The notes under the pieces were generated by a model, which had not been told where the DNA came from, did not search any database, and saw nothing but the letters and a program-made list of their open reading frames with translations. From the NCBI GenBank assembly GCA_028554755.1, contig JAPTOF010000006.1, forward strand, positions 15,313,001 to 15,377,000: 64,000 bases of DNA, given 5' to 3'. Shown here one piece after another: positions 21,231 to 33,244 of the stretch. Both the position numbers and the translations under genes were made by a program. Each line of letters opens with the position of its first letter. The first letter of the stretch is position 1. The DNA is from Cordia subcordata (taxonomy: Eukaryota > Streptophyta > Magnoliopsida > Boraginales > Cordiaceae).

Positions 21231-23821
21231 ATACAGTTTAAATGGTTGTGCCCTGGCTGATGACAATTCAAACACCTTCTCCGACCAACTTCATCCGACT
21301 GGTCCATTTCGTTGGGGATACATTTACCACCTACTCTATCTTTCCTTTTTTGGCGCAATCGTGCTGGATTGGGGACTAGTTGCCACGTGGGTGTTGGTGG
21401 CTAGTAATCCTCATGTCCTAAAGGCTCGAACGGCATTGAGTATGTTGCAGTGTACGCTGCCACCGTATATTCCTTTGGTATTAACTCATCGATTGGTTTG
21501 TTTAGATAACGTGCTAATGCCTGTGCATACGAACACGGCACATGATACGTTGTCTATTTACCACAAGTACATGTCTTCTCGTTGAATTTCACAACTTGTG
21601 TTGGAGGTCTTTTAGTGAATGATGCCGTTAAACGCCCGACCTATGCCATACAAGTTGGGAAGTGGAAATTTAAAACACAGTAACGGTGTGAATGAGACTC
21701 CCACTTATCAAAAAGTTCCCTTGTTCTACTTGGGAGCAACGTTTGTTGTCCAACCAAATAGCTAGCATCTATGGATCGATTGTAAAAATATTCCACCAAT
21801 TTTATGAAAGTGTGACTGACTAACGCAGTTATTGGTAAACATTTTGCACCAACAAGAACACCATTAAAACATTTGACACTGTTTGTTGTTATCATACCGC
21901 AACGAGCCTCTCCATCTAAAGAAAGGGTCCAAAGTTCCTTGCCGATTTTAGATAAATAGTCGTACGTCTTTCTCCCAACACCGCCAGGTGTGAGGTCAAC
22001 GTCAAGAATTTTTTGCATGATTGCATTATGCTTGCGAACTTGATGTTCTTTTCCAGTTATCCAACACAAGTCTTTGACGTACTGGTTTCAACAATGCTTC
22101 ATCACGTTGCTTTTCAGATGATGAAGGCAAATACGATGTTTTACACGTAAATGCCTGACTGACGAGATATTTTCCACAGCAGCAAGTATCCCTGGGTGAC
22201 AATCAGATATTAAACAAACCTCTTCCATATCATGAAAAAAATGCTGCCGTACGAGCCCTGGGAACCATGGCCAACTATTTGTTGTCTCAGCATCAACGAT
22301 GGCAAATGCCAACGGCAAAACTTTTCCTATTGCATCTGTCATCAGTGATGTAAGAAGATGACCCTTGTATGGGCCCCATAAGTGGGTACCGTCGAGCGTT
22401 ATCACGGGTCAACAATGCTTCCATGCTGCGATGCACGGTGCAAAAGCCCAGAAAACATAGTCGAAAATTTTGTACTCTGTCATGGAACCTGGAAAGAACT
22501 TGTAAGTTACGATCGTCCCCTGATTCTTTCTCTTCAAAGCTCTAAAGAACCGTAGAAGGGACTGATATGAGGTGTGCCAATCGCCATATACAAGTTCGAT
22601 CGCCTTATTTCGCCCACGCCATGCCTTCCCGTAAGATATATCCATCTGGAGTGCTTCTTTAACGTGAGTTCGAACAAAACTGACTTCGAAATCAGGTTTA
22701 TGTTTTACAAAATGTCTTACCATAAATCCGACCAAATCAGCGGTAAGATTTCTGTGCCCATACCGTCTGTTATGAGCTAAGCAGTTGTGTACCCCGCAGT
22801 ACTTTGTAATCTCGAATTGTCGGTGTGTGGATTTTTTAGTGGCATGCAAGTACCATCTACATGGATTATCGCGGTTGCTACTCTTGCAAAAAGTGACGTA
22901 TAAGCTCGGTGTGGACCGGTCGACTGAGTATTCTCTTTGTACACTGACTGCGTACATCTGTACGGTCCGCTGCACATCTTTTTTGGTAGGAAAAACCATG
23001 CCCAATGCAAGCTCCTTAGTATCTGGATTCCAAACGGGCTTCGTTGCTAGTATATCCATGTTATCCATGTAGTACTCCTGTGTAGTAGTTTGTAACTCAA
23101 CATTATCTAACTTCTCCACCGTGGGTACTCCACCGCTGCTCGGACCACCTTCTATGTTAGAGTTTGCATATTCATCGTATTCATCATCATCGTACCATGC
23201 ATTTTGTTGGTCCAACTCCACATCCTCGTCATCTTATTCCGGCTCAGATTGAAATGTGTCCATATTCAAGTCGAACATCGCATGCGAGCCTCTGGCATGT
23301 GATGTCCCAGCGACATTAAACGTGTCCTGATGAGACACGTTTAAGTTGGAAGACTCCGGCACGGTCGTCGCCATGCCATCGCCTTCGTCTCGGTAACCAG
23401 TAAAGTTTCCATTCAGATCGGGGACACCCTCGTCAGAAGGAGTACCACTGACTGTCTAGGGAATATACACGTCATCCATGTCTACGTCCACATAAACATC
23501 CGCCATGCACATGCAATTGGGATGACAGGCAATCTCGTACATGTCCCGCAACTCTTCATCGGAACTGACTACACTAACGCTGAAATACGGATATTGGGAG
23601 TTGATAAGTGCTGATTGAAAACGGTGATGCAACACAACTCTGTCCACACCATAAAGCAAATTGAGCTTCTCATAAACACTGTAAATGAACTCACCGTACG
23701 ACGTTTCTTCTGTTATTTTGACTTTGTGCCTTGGCTTTACAGTCTCGTACTATACGCCGAAAGGGCCATTTATTTTTTGGCCTCCATAATGTAAAATAAC
23801 GGTTACTGCGTTTGGATTCAT
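21224..23821 (-). pseudogene. MuDR-type MULE transposase of MULE-1, inactivated
   Basis: One unspliced frame of 866 codons from ATG 23821 (MNPNAVTVILHYGG) to TGA 21224-21226. It contains an N-terminal domain, the MuDR DNA-binding region (LALGMVFPTKKDVQRTVQMY; FEITKYCGVHNC), the MULE DDE domain (VITLDGTHLWGPYKGHLLTS, LISDCHPGILAAV), a SWIM zinc finger (TCTCGK...HVPCSYA) and a C-terminal CCHC knuckle (CLNCHQPGHNHLNC). Eight in-frame stops (for example 23456-23458, 22406-22408, 22085-22087, 21641-21643) break it but I see no frameshift. The residue expected to be the catalytic E in the NSxExxN-type motif is K (TNSVKCFNGVL). Confidence 0.85.
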
Positions 23822-24227
23822 ATTATTTTCAGGATTTGGTATCAAACATTAGGTGATTTACAAATAAAATTTTTTGGGATTTCAAACCTTTTGGCCGAGC
23901 TGAAATGACTTAATAACAAAACATAGGCAAGTGTTTTTTTCCTAGTAATAGGCTGAGAAAAAATTTTGAAGCAATGGTTACAAGCAACGGGAAGGAGGCG
24001 GGGGTTTATATAGCTATTCATGATGTTGAGTTCTTTAGTTGAATATCCAAAATGTAGATTTCGTCTATTCAATAAACGAATATGGCTGCCACTTTGTCAG
24101 TCACGTATTAATTGATGAGAAGTAAAAATGATGGGACAAAATTTCAGCTATTCAATAGCCGAAATTACCTATTCAAAACCAGGAATCTGGCAGGGGAATA
24201 TATGCAGGATTTTTCGGCTATTTTAGG

Positions 24228-24372
24228 CGTTTTCGTTTTTTGGGGGTTTTCGTTTTTTTAATACCCGATTTCGTTTATTGAAAAACTGAAAGTGCTAGTT
24301 TTGAAACTCGGCAAAAAACAAGGTTATTTTTTAAATTAATTATTTAAATTGTGTTATTTGTAAAAAAATCCG
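24228..24372 (-). repeat. MULE-1 right terminal inverted repeat
   Basis: Inverted counterpart of 17219-17346, ending AAAAAAATCCG before the target duplication. Confidence 0.9.
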
Positions 24373-24381
24373 ACGTGTACC
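24373..24381. repeat. right 9-bp target site duplication of MULE-1
   Basis: ACGTGTACC, matching GCGTGTACC at the left in 8 of 9 positions. Confidence 0.8.
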
Positions 24382-26710
24382 TCCATGGCTAAAGCTTCTG
24401 TTGGGGCAAATAAGCATTTTGGCAAAATGCATAGGAGTATAATTTTTTATATGATAATATGCTCAACACTTAAGCTTGGATAGAACAAACTAATGAAAAA
24501 ATCGATGGGTTAAATAGATGGCCTAATTTACCATCTTATATAATTAATTCTTTTTGTTTACGTTACTAATCCACTTGTCATTACTTTACCTAGATTTAGT
24601 TAGAGGAAAAAAAAATCTATATAATAATATGATTGCCAAGTATTTTTTGGGGTCAAATGATCACCAAGTGATTGAAGGGCCTGGTGATAGACTCAGAATC
24701 TCTAAGACCGGTGTTATTGCTGGGAGCTTCAACAGAGGTTTCTAGTTTTGGAGCCCCGAAGGGCTGCAGGGAAGCATTTGCCATCAAGGAAGGGACAACT
24801 GATGAAGGAGCAATAGGATTATCTTGGATAGCGGCAGAGGACTTTTTGATCAATCTCCTACGACGTAAAGGGATGAGCCAACTATTCCTCATATCTTCAA
24901 ATTGGGTACATTCCTCAAAGTTGCAAGGCTTAGCCTGTAATAGCTCCACAAACCTGACCAATGCCTCTTCAAAAAGGCCTGTCCCTGTAGGAATAGAATC
25001 CTTCTCATTATCACCTTTGGCCTTCTACTCTTATATGACGGGCCACTCTTTTTCGGACAAGCGAGTTAAGAGGAACTTGTACCAAGTCTTGTATGGTAGA
25101 AAGCTGCTTTTGAAAGAGCTTCCTCTTGGGCCAAGACATGAAGTAATAATACCCATAGGCACCAGGGATGGAAGTGACAAGGATTGTGACAATATAGGTA
25201 AAAAACATTGACGAAAAAGCTTAGAAGTGGCAGGGGTACCATACGGTGAAGAGCGGTGTGAAAAAAACAAGATTCCCTTTGTCGGGGGTGCAACCCCTAC
25301 CATCTACTTAAGCAAGTGGAGCTCGACTAACTGACTTGGACACTCCAGTCTCAAACTTGATGTAGGTCTTCTTGAGTAAGGACCCCAATCTTTAGGGCGT
25401 TTAAAGGGTCATGCTCGCTCCTTACTCTATGGGACTTCTCTGTGGCACCCTGATTAGAAGAAATAGTGTCAGTGGCTGGCTTTTTTGTTTTTTTTGGGTG
25501 GAGAGATGGTTTTGACCTTAGAAGTCTTGACGATGCTCTTGAACTTTCCCACCACTTTGGACCTTACTTTCTCGAGGTGAGACACTGAAGAGTAGGACCA
25601 AGACTCCTCAGTGACAATACTCCAAGAGCGAAAAGAAGTGTTTGACTATCTTTAGGGATGTAAGAATCCCTATAAGAAGTTTCGATAGGCTCTGTGGATT
25701 TCTTGGTGTAAGTAATGGAGGGAGAAAAAGATGAACGATAAGGGGGAAGAGAGGGGAGGAAATCTGAAGAGGAAAAGGAAATGGTGATACGAAGAAGAAA
25801 AGAGGAGATACAATGTTGAGAAGCAAAAAAAGGAAAAGAAAGAGAGAAGGATTTATATGGAAGAGGGAGTCATTTCAAGAAAGCACCTTGGGATGCAATG
25901 CGACCGTCCAAAGAAAATAGGGATGCATTGATGATATGTCAGCAGTGATGTTTGGCACACATGTTTCTAGGGTCACTTGGCCTAAATGTCAAGGGGGTAC
26001 TTGATGGAGTATTTTGAATCCTGTCCTTATGTGCATTAGTCACGTGCCTGAGAAAATGGAGCTAAGCTAATAAAGTGGGCGTGAGTCCAACTGACAGCAA
26101 TTGACTCCACTTTGTGCTAGTGGAGGTTAACAGGCAGTATGCACCTGAACCACCAGGACCTTCACGTTCCCGGAGTAACTGAGCTCCGCGCCGTGGGCCT
26201 TGAGGCCTCTAAGTGCACTATTATTTGACTAATAGACAATATCATCTCTTGGAACTTGCACAGTGGCTACATAGAAGTGGAGGCACTTTGAGAAAGGCTC
26301 TCCCTTAATGTACCCCAGCTGATTTAACGCCATAGTAAGATTAGGTCTAAGTAGATCTCCTCAAGGAATGTAAAGAGAACGGTGGCATTGCCTCGAGTGA
26401 AAGCTTCAAAAGCATTATAAAAATATCTAATGACTTGAACCAGGTAAGGGGGCACAAGAAACTCAATCCTATTCACTTTTTGCAAGCCCTATTAACTTGA
26501 TCCTTAGAGATTATTCCGGACGATAAAGCCTCATTGTTTGTTATCTTTGTAAGGCTTTGAGAACCGCAATAATATTGGTAATTTTTAGCATCATTAGTTA
26601 TTTGGTATAGTTATTTTGCTAAACCAAAAGCAAAATTTGCCAAAAACCCCAAAAGGAAGAAAACAAAGAAAAGAAATGCATTGGGCAGAGCGAATTGATA
26701 GGAAAAGATG
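24382..26710 (-). other. unassigned region with protein-like minus-strand remnants
   Basis: Between the two MULEs. Minus-strand frames at 25303-25031 and 24961-24653 lie in one frame (WYKFLLTRLSEKEWPVI; VRFVELLQAKPCNFEECTQF) and another piece near 26450-26340 reads VQVIRYFYNAFEAFTRGNAT. Base composition is less AT-rich than the surroundings. I do not recognise a family. It looks like an old, heavily decayed gene or transposon ORF. Confidence 0.35.
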
Positions 26711-26882
26711 GTTTATGTGGGATTTTTTTTAGTTTTACCCTAGTTTTTGATAATCCAATAAAAAATAACTTAGTTTAGGATGTATTTTCAAGCGTATCCT
26801 TTTTGGTCTTTGACTTACCAAAACTAGTAATTGAATTACTAAAAGTTTCTTGTTTGACAGCATGGCAGAAAGATTCTCAAAT

Positions 26883-27115
26883 TTCGGTAATTGAATTACC
26901 ATTCGATAATTGACTTACTGAAATCTGACAGCATGGCAAAAAAATTCTATACTTTCGGTAATTGAACTATCAAGCAGTCTGTATTACTGAAAGGTAATTC
27001 AATTATTGAAGTCTACTCACTTCAGAGAATCAAATATATTCCTGACACCGTGGCTACAAGATTCTAGGCTTTGGATAATTCAATTACTGAACGATAGTTG
27101 AAATGCTGATTTCAA
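26883..27115. promoter_or_regulatory. subterminal palindrome cluster, left end of MULE-2
   Basis: TTCGGTAATTGAATTACC at 26883-26900 and several degenerate copies up to about 27115. The right end has matching sites at 30910-30967 (CGGTAATTGAATTACCGA at 30950-30967) and 31031-31048 (GGTAATTCAATTACCGAA). Confidence 0.7.
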
Positions 27116-27287
27116 CCTAAATTTACTACATTGACATGACAAGGTGTTGCTAAAATCCCCTATATTAACCCCCCAATTCCTTTCTTCCTGAACCATTCAG
27201 TCTATTCCACTCCTCTTTTGCATTTCAACTTTATTCTCTTGATACAAACCCTAAAAAGTTTTTAAAATTCACCATCTCATAGAAAAT

Positions 27288-28735
27288 ATGAATCCAAACA
27301 CAGTTACTATTCTTTTATATTATCGCGAACAAGCAATAAATGGCCCTTATGGTGCTTATTATGAGACTAGAAAGCCTAAAGTCAAAATAATAGTAGATAT
27401 GTCATACAATGAATTTGTTTATAGCGTTTATGAAACGTTGAATTTGCGTTATGGCATAAACAGTGTTCAATTATCTCATCGGTTTCAATTGGGGCTTGTA
27501 CACTCCCGATATCCATAATTCAATGCCTTTACAGTTAACAACGATGGAGATCTTCGGGACATGTTTGTCATGGCTTGCACTTACAATAACATGCACACTG
27601 CACATGTAACTATTGATGTGTACGCCAATGACGTATATATTCCCCAGCCATCAAATGATCAGGCTATTTATGGTGCTGTCTCTAACTTGAATGCAGAGGC
27701 AACTGAATATAGAAGGTACGGATTGACGTTGCAATGACCATGGCAAAATTTGTCGCATTAAATGTGTCTTCTCATGGCGCATTTGATGTTGGAGGGCCAT
27801 TACATGGAGGAAGGCCGCATGCGGGGCTACTGTTGAATATGGATACTTTTCAATTAGAACTGAACGAAGAAGACAAGGATGTATCCTTGAACAATGATAA
27901 TGCATGGCATAAATCTGATGACAACGATGTCGTGGACAAGAATATCAACACCAAGAACATAAATCCTGACGCATGGCTGAGTAGCAGAACAACAGTAGTG
28001 TTTGAGGGATTTGAACATGTGGATTTCCATACTATTACACAAGAACTTTATATGGATAGTACAGACAACCCAACAAGAAATAGGCTAGTTTAGGACTCAA
28101 AAAAGAAGGATTTGGCCATAGGTATGGTGTTCCCGTCCACAAATGACGTTATGAGAGAAGTGCAGATGTACGCTGTAAAAATACAACGTGATACAAGGTC
28201 TTGAAGTCTGAACCAAACTTTTGGCTTGTTGGTTGCAAACGTGATTCCAGCGTTAATCCATGCTAATGGAAATTACGTGCCATTCGAAAGTCTATGCATC
28301 AGCAGTTTGAGATAACAAAATATTGTGGTGTGCATAAGTGTTTCAATAACAGAAGAGGGGTTAGTCATAGAAATCTTACTACTGCCTTGATTGAATTTAT
28401 AATAAGGCATTTTGTAAAGCATAGGCCTGATTTCGGGGTTGGTTTTATACGAACTCACATTAAGGATACCCTTGGCATGGACATATCTTACGGGAAGGCA
28501 TGGCGTGGTTGAAATAAGGAAATTGAATTAGTGTACGGTGATTAGGATACTTCGTACCAGTTACTTCCACGATTTTTTAGAGTTGTGAAGGCAACCAATT
28601 TAGGGACAATTGTAAAATACAAGTTCATCCTCAGTTCGATGTAGGAAAATAGAATTTTTTACTATGTGTTTTGGGCATTTGAACTTTGCATTGCGACATG
28701 GAAGCATTGTCGTTCTGTGCTTCTCTTGACAGCAC
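27288..28735 (+). pseudogene. MuDR-type transposase N-terminal part of MULE-2
   Basis: Starts MNPNTVTILLYYREQ at 27288, aligned with the start of the MULE-1 transposase. It continues with YNEFVYSVYETLNLRYG, the DNA-binding region (MHQQFEITKYCGVHKC, DFGVGFIRTHIKDTLGMDIS) and ends at ATWKHC, just at the border to the DDE domain. Only the first few residues of the catalytic domain remain, in a shifted frame (about 28723-28735). Stops (for example 27517, 28092, 28509) and frame changes break it. Confidence 0.75.
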
Positions 28736-29297
28736 CCATCTGAGGAGGTCCGTAGATGGGCACGTTGCTCTGCCACCTCTTCGCTGGGATCCTTAGGGCG
28801 AGTCTGTAAGTATGTCTTCTTCAACCTAGCCAATGACACTTTCCTAGTTTGTACAGTTATGTCAGCTGCAGCCACATAAATGTCACATACCTCCTAAAAA
28901 AGCTCCTGTCACTTCGGGACCTCATATTGCATTTTATCCAACGCTGGGACAACCTCACCCTGTATGGGTAAACCCCATAATACTGCCATATCTTGTTGGG
29001 TTATCATGGCCTCTCCAACGATAAGGTGGAATATGCATGTCTCTTCCCTTTACCTTTGGACAAAAGTAGTCAGCATAGGGTGATTAAGTTGGTGCCCGCT
29101 GCTGTGTAACACCTGTAAAAGCCCGCATGTGCCGATGTTGCCTGAACTCAAGGGTGCTCAAACTTATCATAGAGATGTCCATCGCATTGTAGGACTAGCA
29201 CCTCTTTTTGCAAGGTGGCGCCTGTCAACATATATGTCCTGTGCTGGCCATAATGCACGAGGAGGGAGGTATCACATGGTGTAGGTCTAGCAGCCAT
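28736..29297 (-). pseudogene. PMD protein fragment of MULE-2
   Basis: ATG at 29297 on minus gives MAARPTPCDTSLLVHYGQHR, then HLYDKFEHP, a stop and frame changes, then MAVLWGLPIQGEVVPALDK and RKVSLARLKKTYLQTRPKD ending at 28736. It corresponds to about the first half of the PMD. It stops where the transposase fragment from the other strand begins, so the 3' parts of both genes were removed together. Confidence 0.7.
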
Positions 29298-29439
29298 AAT
29301 GTATCCTGCAATCATATAATTAATATAATAATGATTTCGCAACAGTAAAAATAAAAATAAAAAAATTAATCAAAAATTATATTAATAAAAATAACAATCA
29401 CAATAATAAGGGGTCAATTAATCATTACTACAATAACAA

Positions 29440-29894
29440 ATCCTAAAAACTCATAAATTCCAATCAATTCTTACAATCAAATAAATTCCTATATTCCAAT
29501 AAACTCCTAAATACCAAAAAATTCCTAAATCCCAATAATTTCCTAAACTATAAGAAATTAGTAAATTCCAATAAAATTTTTAATGATTTCAAGCATTTCT
29601 TAAATTCAAATAAATTTCTAAATTTCGATAAATTCCTAATTCCAAATATTCCGTTAAGATTTTTAAATTTCAAATATTCAAAATTCCTGAGCAAGTCCTA
29701 AATTCCAATAAATTCCTAAAGTTTCAATGAGTTCTTGAAATTATTAAATTACATTACATTCCTAAATTCCATTAATTTCCTAAAAATCTAAAAAGTGACT
29801 AAATTCCTACATTTATATTAATAATAAGATTAATAAAAAAAAATTTACAACAACAACAACAATATTAGTAGTAGTAGTAGTAGTAGTAGTAGTT

Positions 29895-29939
<45 letters not shown>

Positions 29940-30480
29940 TCAAATCAATAATTTTTTTTATATTCAGAGATTACTAAATCCATGAATTCTAAAAACTCCT
30001 AGATTCGAAGAATTTAATAAATTCTAATCAATTCTTAAATTTGAGTACATTTCTAAATTCCAATAAACTCTTAAATTCCATTAAATACTTATTAATCATA
30101 ATAATGATATTAACAATAACAATAATAATGAAAATAACATTAAATCAACAATTTCTCTTTTTATTATTCAATGATTACTAAATCCATGAATTCTAAAACT
30201 TCTAAATTTGAAGAATTAAATAAATTCTAATCATTTTTGAAATTTGAAAAAATTCCTAAATTCTAATAAACTCCTAAATTCCATTAAATACTTAAATTTC
30301 AATATTTTTCCTAAATTCCAATTCCTAAATCCCAATAAACTCCTAAATTCCATTAAAATTCCCTTAAATTATTAAATTTCAATAATTTTCTAAATTCCAA
30401 TAAATTGTAAGTTATGCCTACATTTCCAATACATTCTAATTTTCCAATTCTTAAATTTCTAATATTCTTAAATTTTTGAA
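29440..30480. repeat. degenerate CTAAATTCCAATAAA repeats with microsatellites
   Basis: Dozens of loosely repeated units built on CCTAAATTCCAATAAATT. Within it are (TAG)n at about 29866-29893 and (AAT)n at about 29896-29940. It lies between the PMD fragment and the right end of MULE-2, like the ATT array in MULE-1. Confidence 0.75.
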
Positions 30481-31939
30481 ATTCATATGACTCAAAACAT
30501 ATAAAATGTACATCTATATCTACATATACATATACAACATACGCATATACTATATATGCATATTATGATTACATATATATACACATATGAACATAACATA
30601 TACATCTATATTTACATATACATCTACATCTACACACATAGACAACATATACATATATCAAAACATATGGACATAACAAATACATATGAAAATCAAATAT
30701 ATAGCAAATACAAATTGATAAAAGCTATCAAAATTACAACAAGAGGCTATTTCCTAGGCTTGGGGCTTTTGTTTTGCAGAAAATGTTTGATTTTAGATAG
30801 GTTTCAGCATGGGAGGATGGGGGAAGGGAGGGGGGAATAGGGAAGAAGATGATCTTCAAGGTTGAGGGGGGAGAGGGAAGGGTTGTTGCGTTTAAATGCC
30901 TAGATACCGTTCGGTAATTCAATGACCTTTCAATATTTGAATTACTGTGCGGTAATTGAATTACCGATTTCGAGTCCCAATGCCGTGTATCTTGTTAGCC
31001 AAATTTAAAATTTGAAATGGCCCCTTTTTTGGTAATTCAATTACCGAACCGAATAGGGTATTTTTAAAAACGTGCTTCAAACTAGGGTAATTTTGAAACG
31101 AATTTCAAACAGTAGGGTACTTTTCAAAAAAATCCATTTGTGTGAAATGATGAAAAAGAAAGAAATGTCTTTGATATTACGAGGGCATAATAGGTACTTT
31201 TATATGATAGTTTAGATATAGCATTAGAATGAATAGCTAAAGGTCAACTGTTGATCTCCACTTACCCGATTTCAAGAGTTTACCTTCAATAATGTGTTTC
31301 AGTGATTTTGTTTACATGTTTTTGTACATTATTTTGTTTTTATTATTTTGAGCACACCTAGTGAAGAGAAATCTCAAAGTAAATTTTAATTAAAAAAATT
31401 TAAGGGTAAAGAAGTCCTTTAATTTTACCAAGTGGAGTAGTAGTATTACACCTTTTTATCTTGTTATAATCCTACATAAGACTGATGCTTAATTTCATCA
31501 CTGAGATTCTATTACAAAAATCAATTAATTAATATGAGGAGTAATTTAAAAGCTTATAAGATAGTCTTATACTCTATGATTTTTCTATATTGCATTGTCT
31601 GTTTACTGGAGAGAAAGTTAAAGCAGTGTGGGAGCATTATGCATCATTATTTAGTATTTGCTTGGGCGATTTTACAAGTATTCATCAATGGCTCCTGCGA
31701 TGGTTTATATCTTCTTATTCTTGTCCGGGACATATTAGGTAATTATTACCCCTTTTGATTTTATGGTATAATTGGTTGGAGAGGAAGGATGCCAAATACC
31801 AGGGTACAGGATTCAATAATGAGCGTATTATTTGGCGTGTGGCTCGCTTTATCTATCAGATTCATTAGGCAGGTTTACTTTCTTTGCGTTAGTGCACTAC
31901 TAGAAACTGACAGTTTAGAGACGCAAATTTTGCAACGAA

Positions 31940-32880
31940 AATTTTCCGTGTTAAATTGAGACGGATTTGAGACGGAATTGGGACAATCTTTGGCACAAAA
32001 AGTTTGTCATACTTGTAGACGGATTTGAGATGGAACTTGTGACGGATTCGTGACGCTGTTTTTTTCGTAACAAAATCCGTCTCAAAAAGTAGAAAGATAA
32101 TATTTAGCGATGGAATTTGTGATGAAATGTTTGTCGTAAATCTTTGAGACGGATTTGGGATGAATTTTATGATGGTTGTTCTCTTTTGTCAGTTTTGAGA
32201 CGGATTAGAGACGGAATGCATATTAATACTTTAACATTTTAAGGACGGATTAGAGACGGATTTTGCTATAATTTTTTTTTAAAATATTTGAGATGGAATA
32301 GGGACAGAATTTTGATTGAATATTATTCTTCGTAGGGTTAAAAAATATTTTGCAACGGAATAGAGACGGATATTTTTAAAGTCTTTTTACTTTTTTTGTA
32401 CATATGAATTAGATACGGAATAGAGACAGATTTCTTTTAAAATTTAGAGACGGATTAGAGACCGAATTTTTTATTATTTTTTTGGTATATTTGAGACGGA
32501 ATAGGGACGGAATTTTGATTTAGTATTATTTTTTGTAGGGTCAAAAAATATTTTGCAACGGAACAGAGAAGGATATTTTTAAAATTTTTTTATTTATTCT
32601 GAGACATATGAATTAGAGACGGAATTTTTTTTAATTTATTTATTTTATATTGAGACGGAGTAGAGACGGAATGTATATTACAAAGTTTGAGAATATTGTG
32701 ACGGAGTAGAGACGAATTTTGTAAATAAAATTTATTAAATTTGAGAAGTAAATTATTTGAGACAGATATTTTAATGTTTAAGACGGATTTAAGACGGAAT
32801 TGAAATTTAAAATTATTAAAAATTTAAGATATTTTAATGTTTGAGATGAAATAGAGACGGAAATTTGGAGAGAATTATAA
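31940..32880. repeat. left subterminal repeats of the CACTA element
   Basis: More than twenty copies of GAGACGGATT / GAGACGGAAT with variants. TNPA-type proteins bind subterminal repeats of this kind. The right array is at about 37090-37720. Confidence 0.85.
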
Positions 32881-33051
32881 AAAAAATAAAAATTAATTGG
32901 CATAAATACTAAATTACTATAAAGTATTACCCAAAAGAATATAATAAATCAAAATAATGAATAATTTAGAGTAGGGAGATAGTTAACTTGAATAAAAATA
33001 TAATTAAGACCTATGTTCTATTAAGTTGTTCATTTGAACATTTTCATGTTG

Positions 33052-33089
<38 letters not shown>

Positions 33090-33244
33090 GTTGTAATAGT
33101 AGTAGAAGCAGAGACTTATAAAAATTAGCACATAAAAAGAAAGTTTTTCAAAATAATTTAACTATAAGTAAAAGAAATTAGAATTGAAATTGAATATAGA
33201 TTAAATTCGATTTAGAGACGGAATAAAGACGAAATATGCGTCTC

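Larger units (their letters stand above)
17219..24372. mobile_element. MULE-1: Mutator-like element with PMD gene and transposase
   Basis: 7.15 kb. Terminal inverted repeats of about 130-145 bp: left starts GGATTTTTTTTAAAAATAAC, right (reverse complement) starts CGGATTTTTTTACAAATAAC. They share long blocks such as AATTTAAATAATTAATTT and CAATAAACGAAATCGGGTAT. A 9-bp duplication flanks it. Inside, a plant-mobile-domain gene (plus) and a MuDR-type transposase gene (minus) converge on a 35-bp repeat array. Subterminal regions carry palindromes built from TTCGGCTATT half-sites. The transposase is dead, so the copy can no longer move by itself. Confidence 0.9.
26720..31135. mobile_element. MULE-2: internally deleted relative of MULE-1
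   Basis: 4.4 kb. Left end GGATTTTTTTTAGTTTTACC, right end (reverse complement) GGATTTTTTTGAAAAGTACC; flanked by GTTTATGTG (26711-26719) and ATTTGTGTG (31136-31144), 7 of 9 identical, as expected for an old MULE target duplication. Gene order is that of MULE-1 in the opposite orientation: transposase N-terminus on plus, PMD fragment on minus. Subterminal palindromes use TTCGGTAATT half-sites. Confidence 0.8.
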
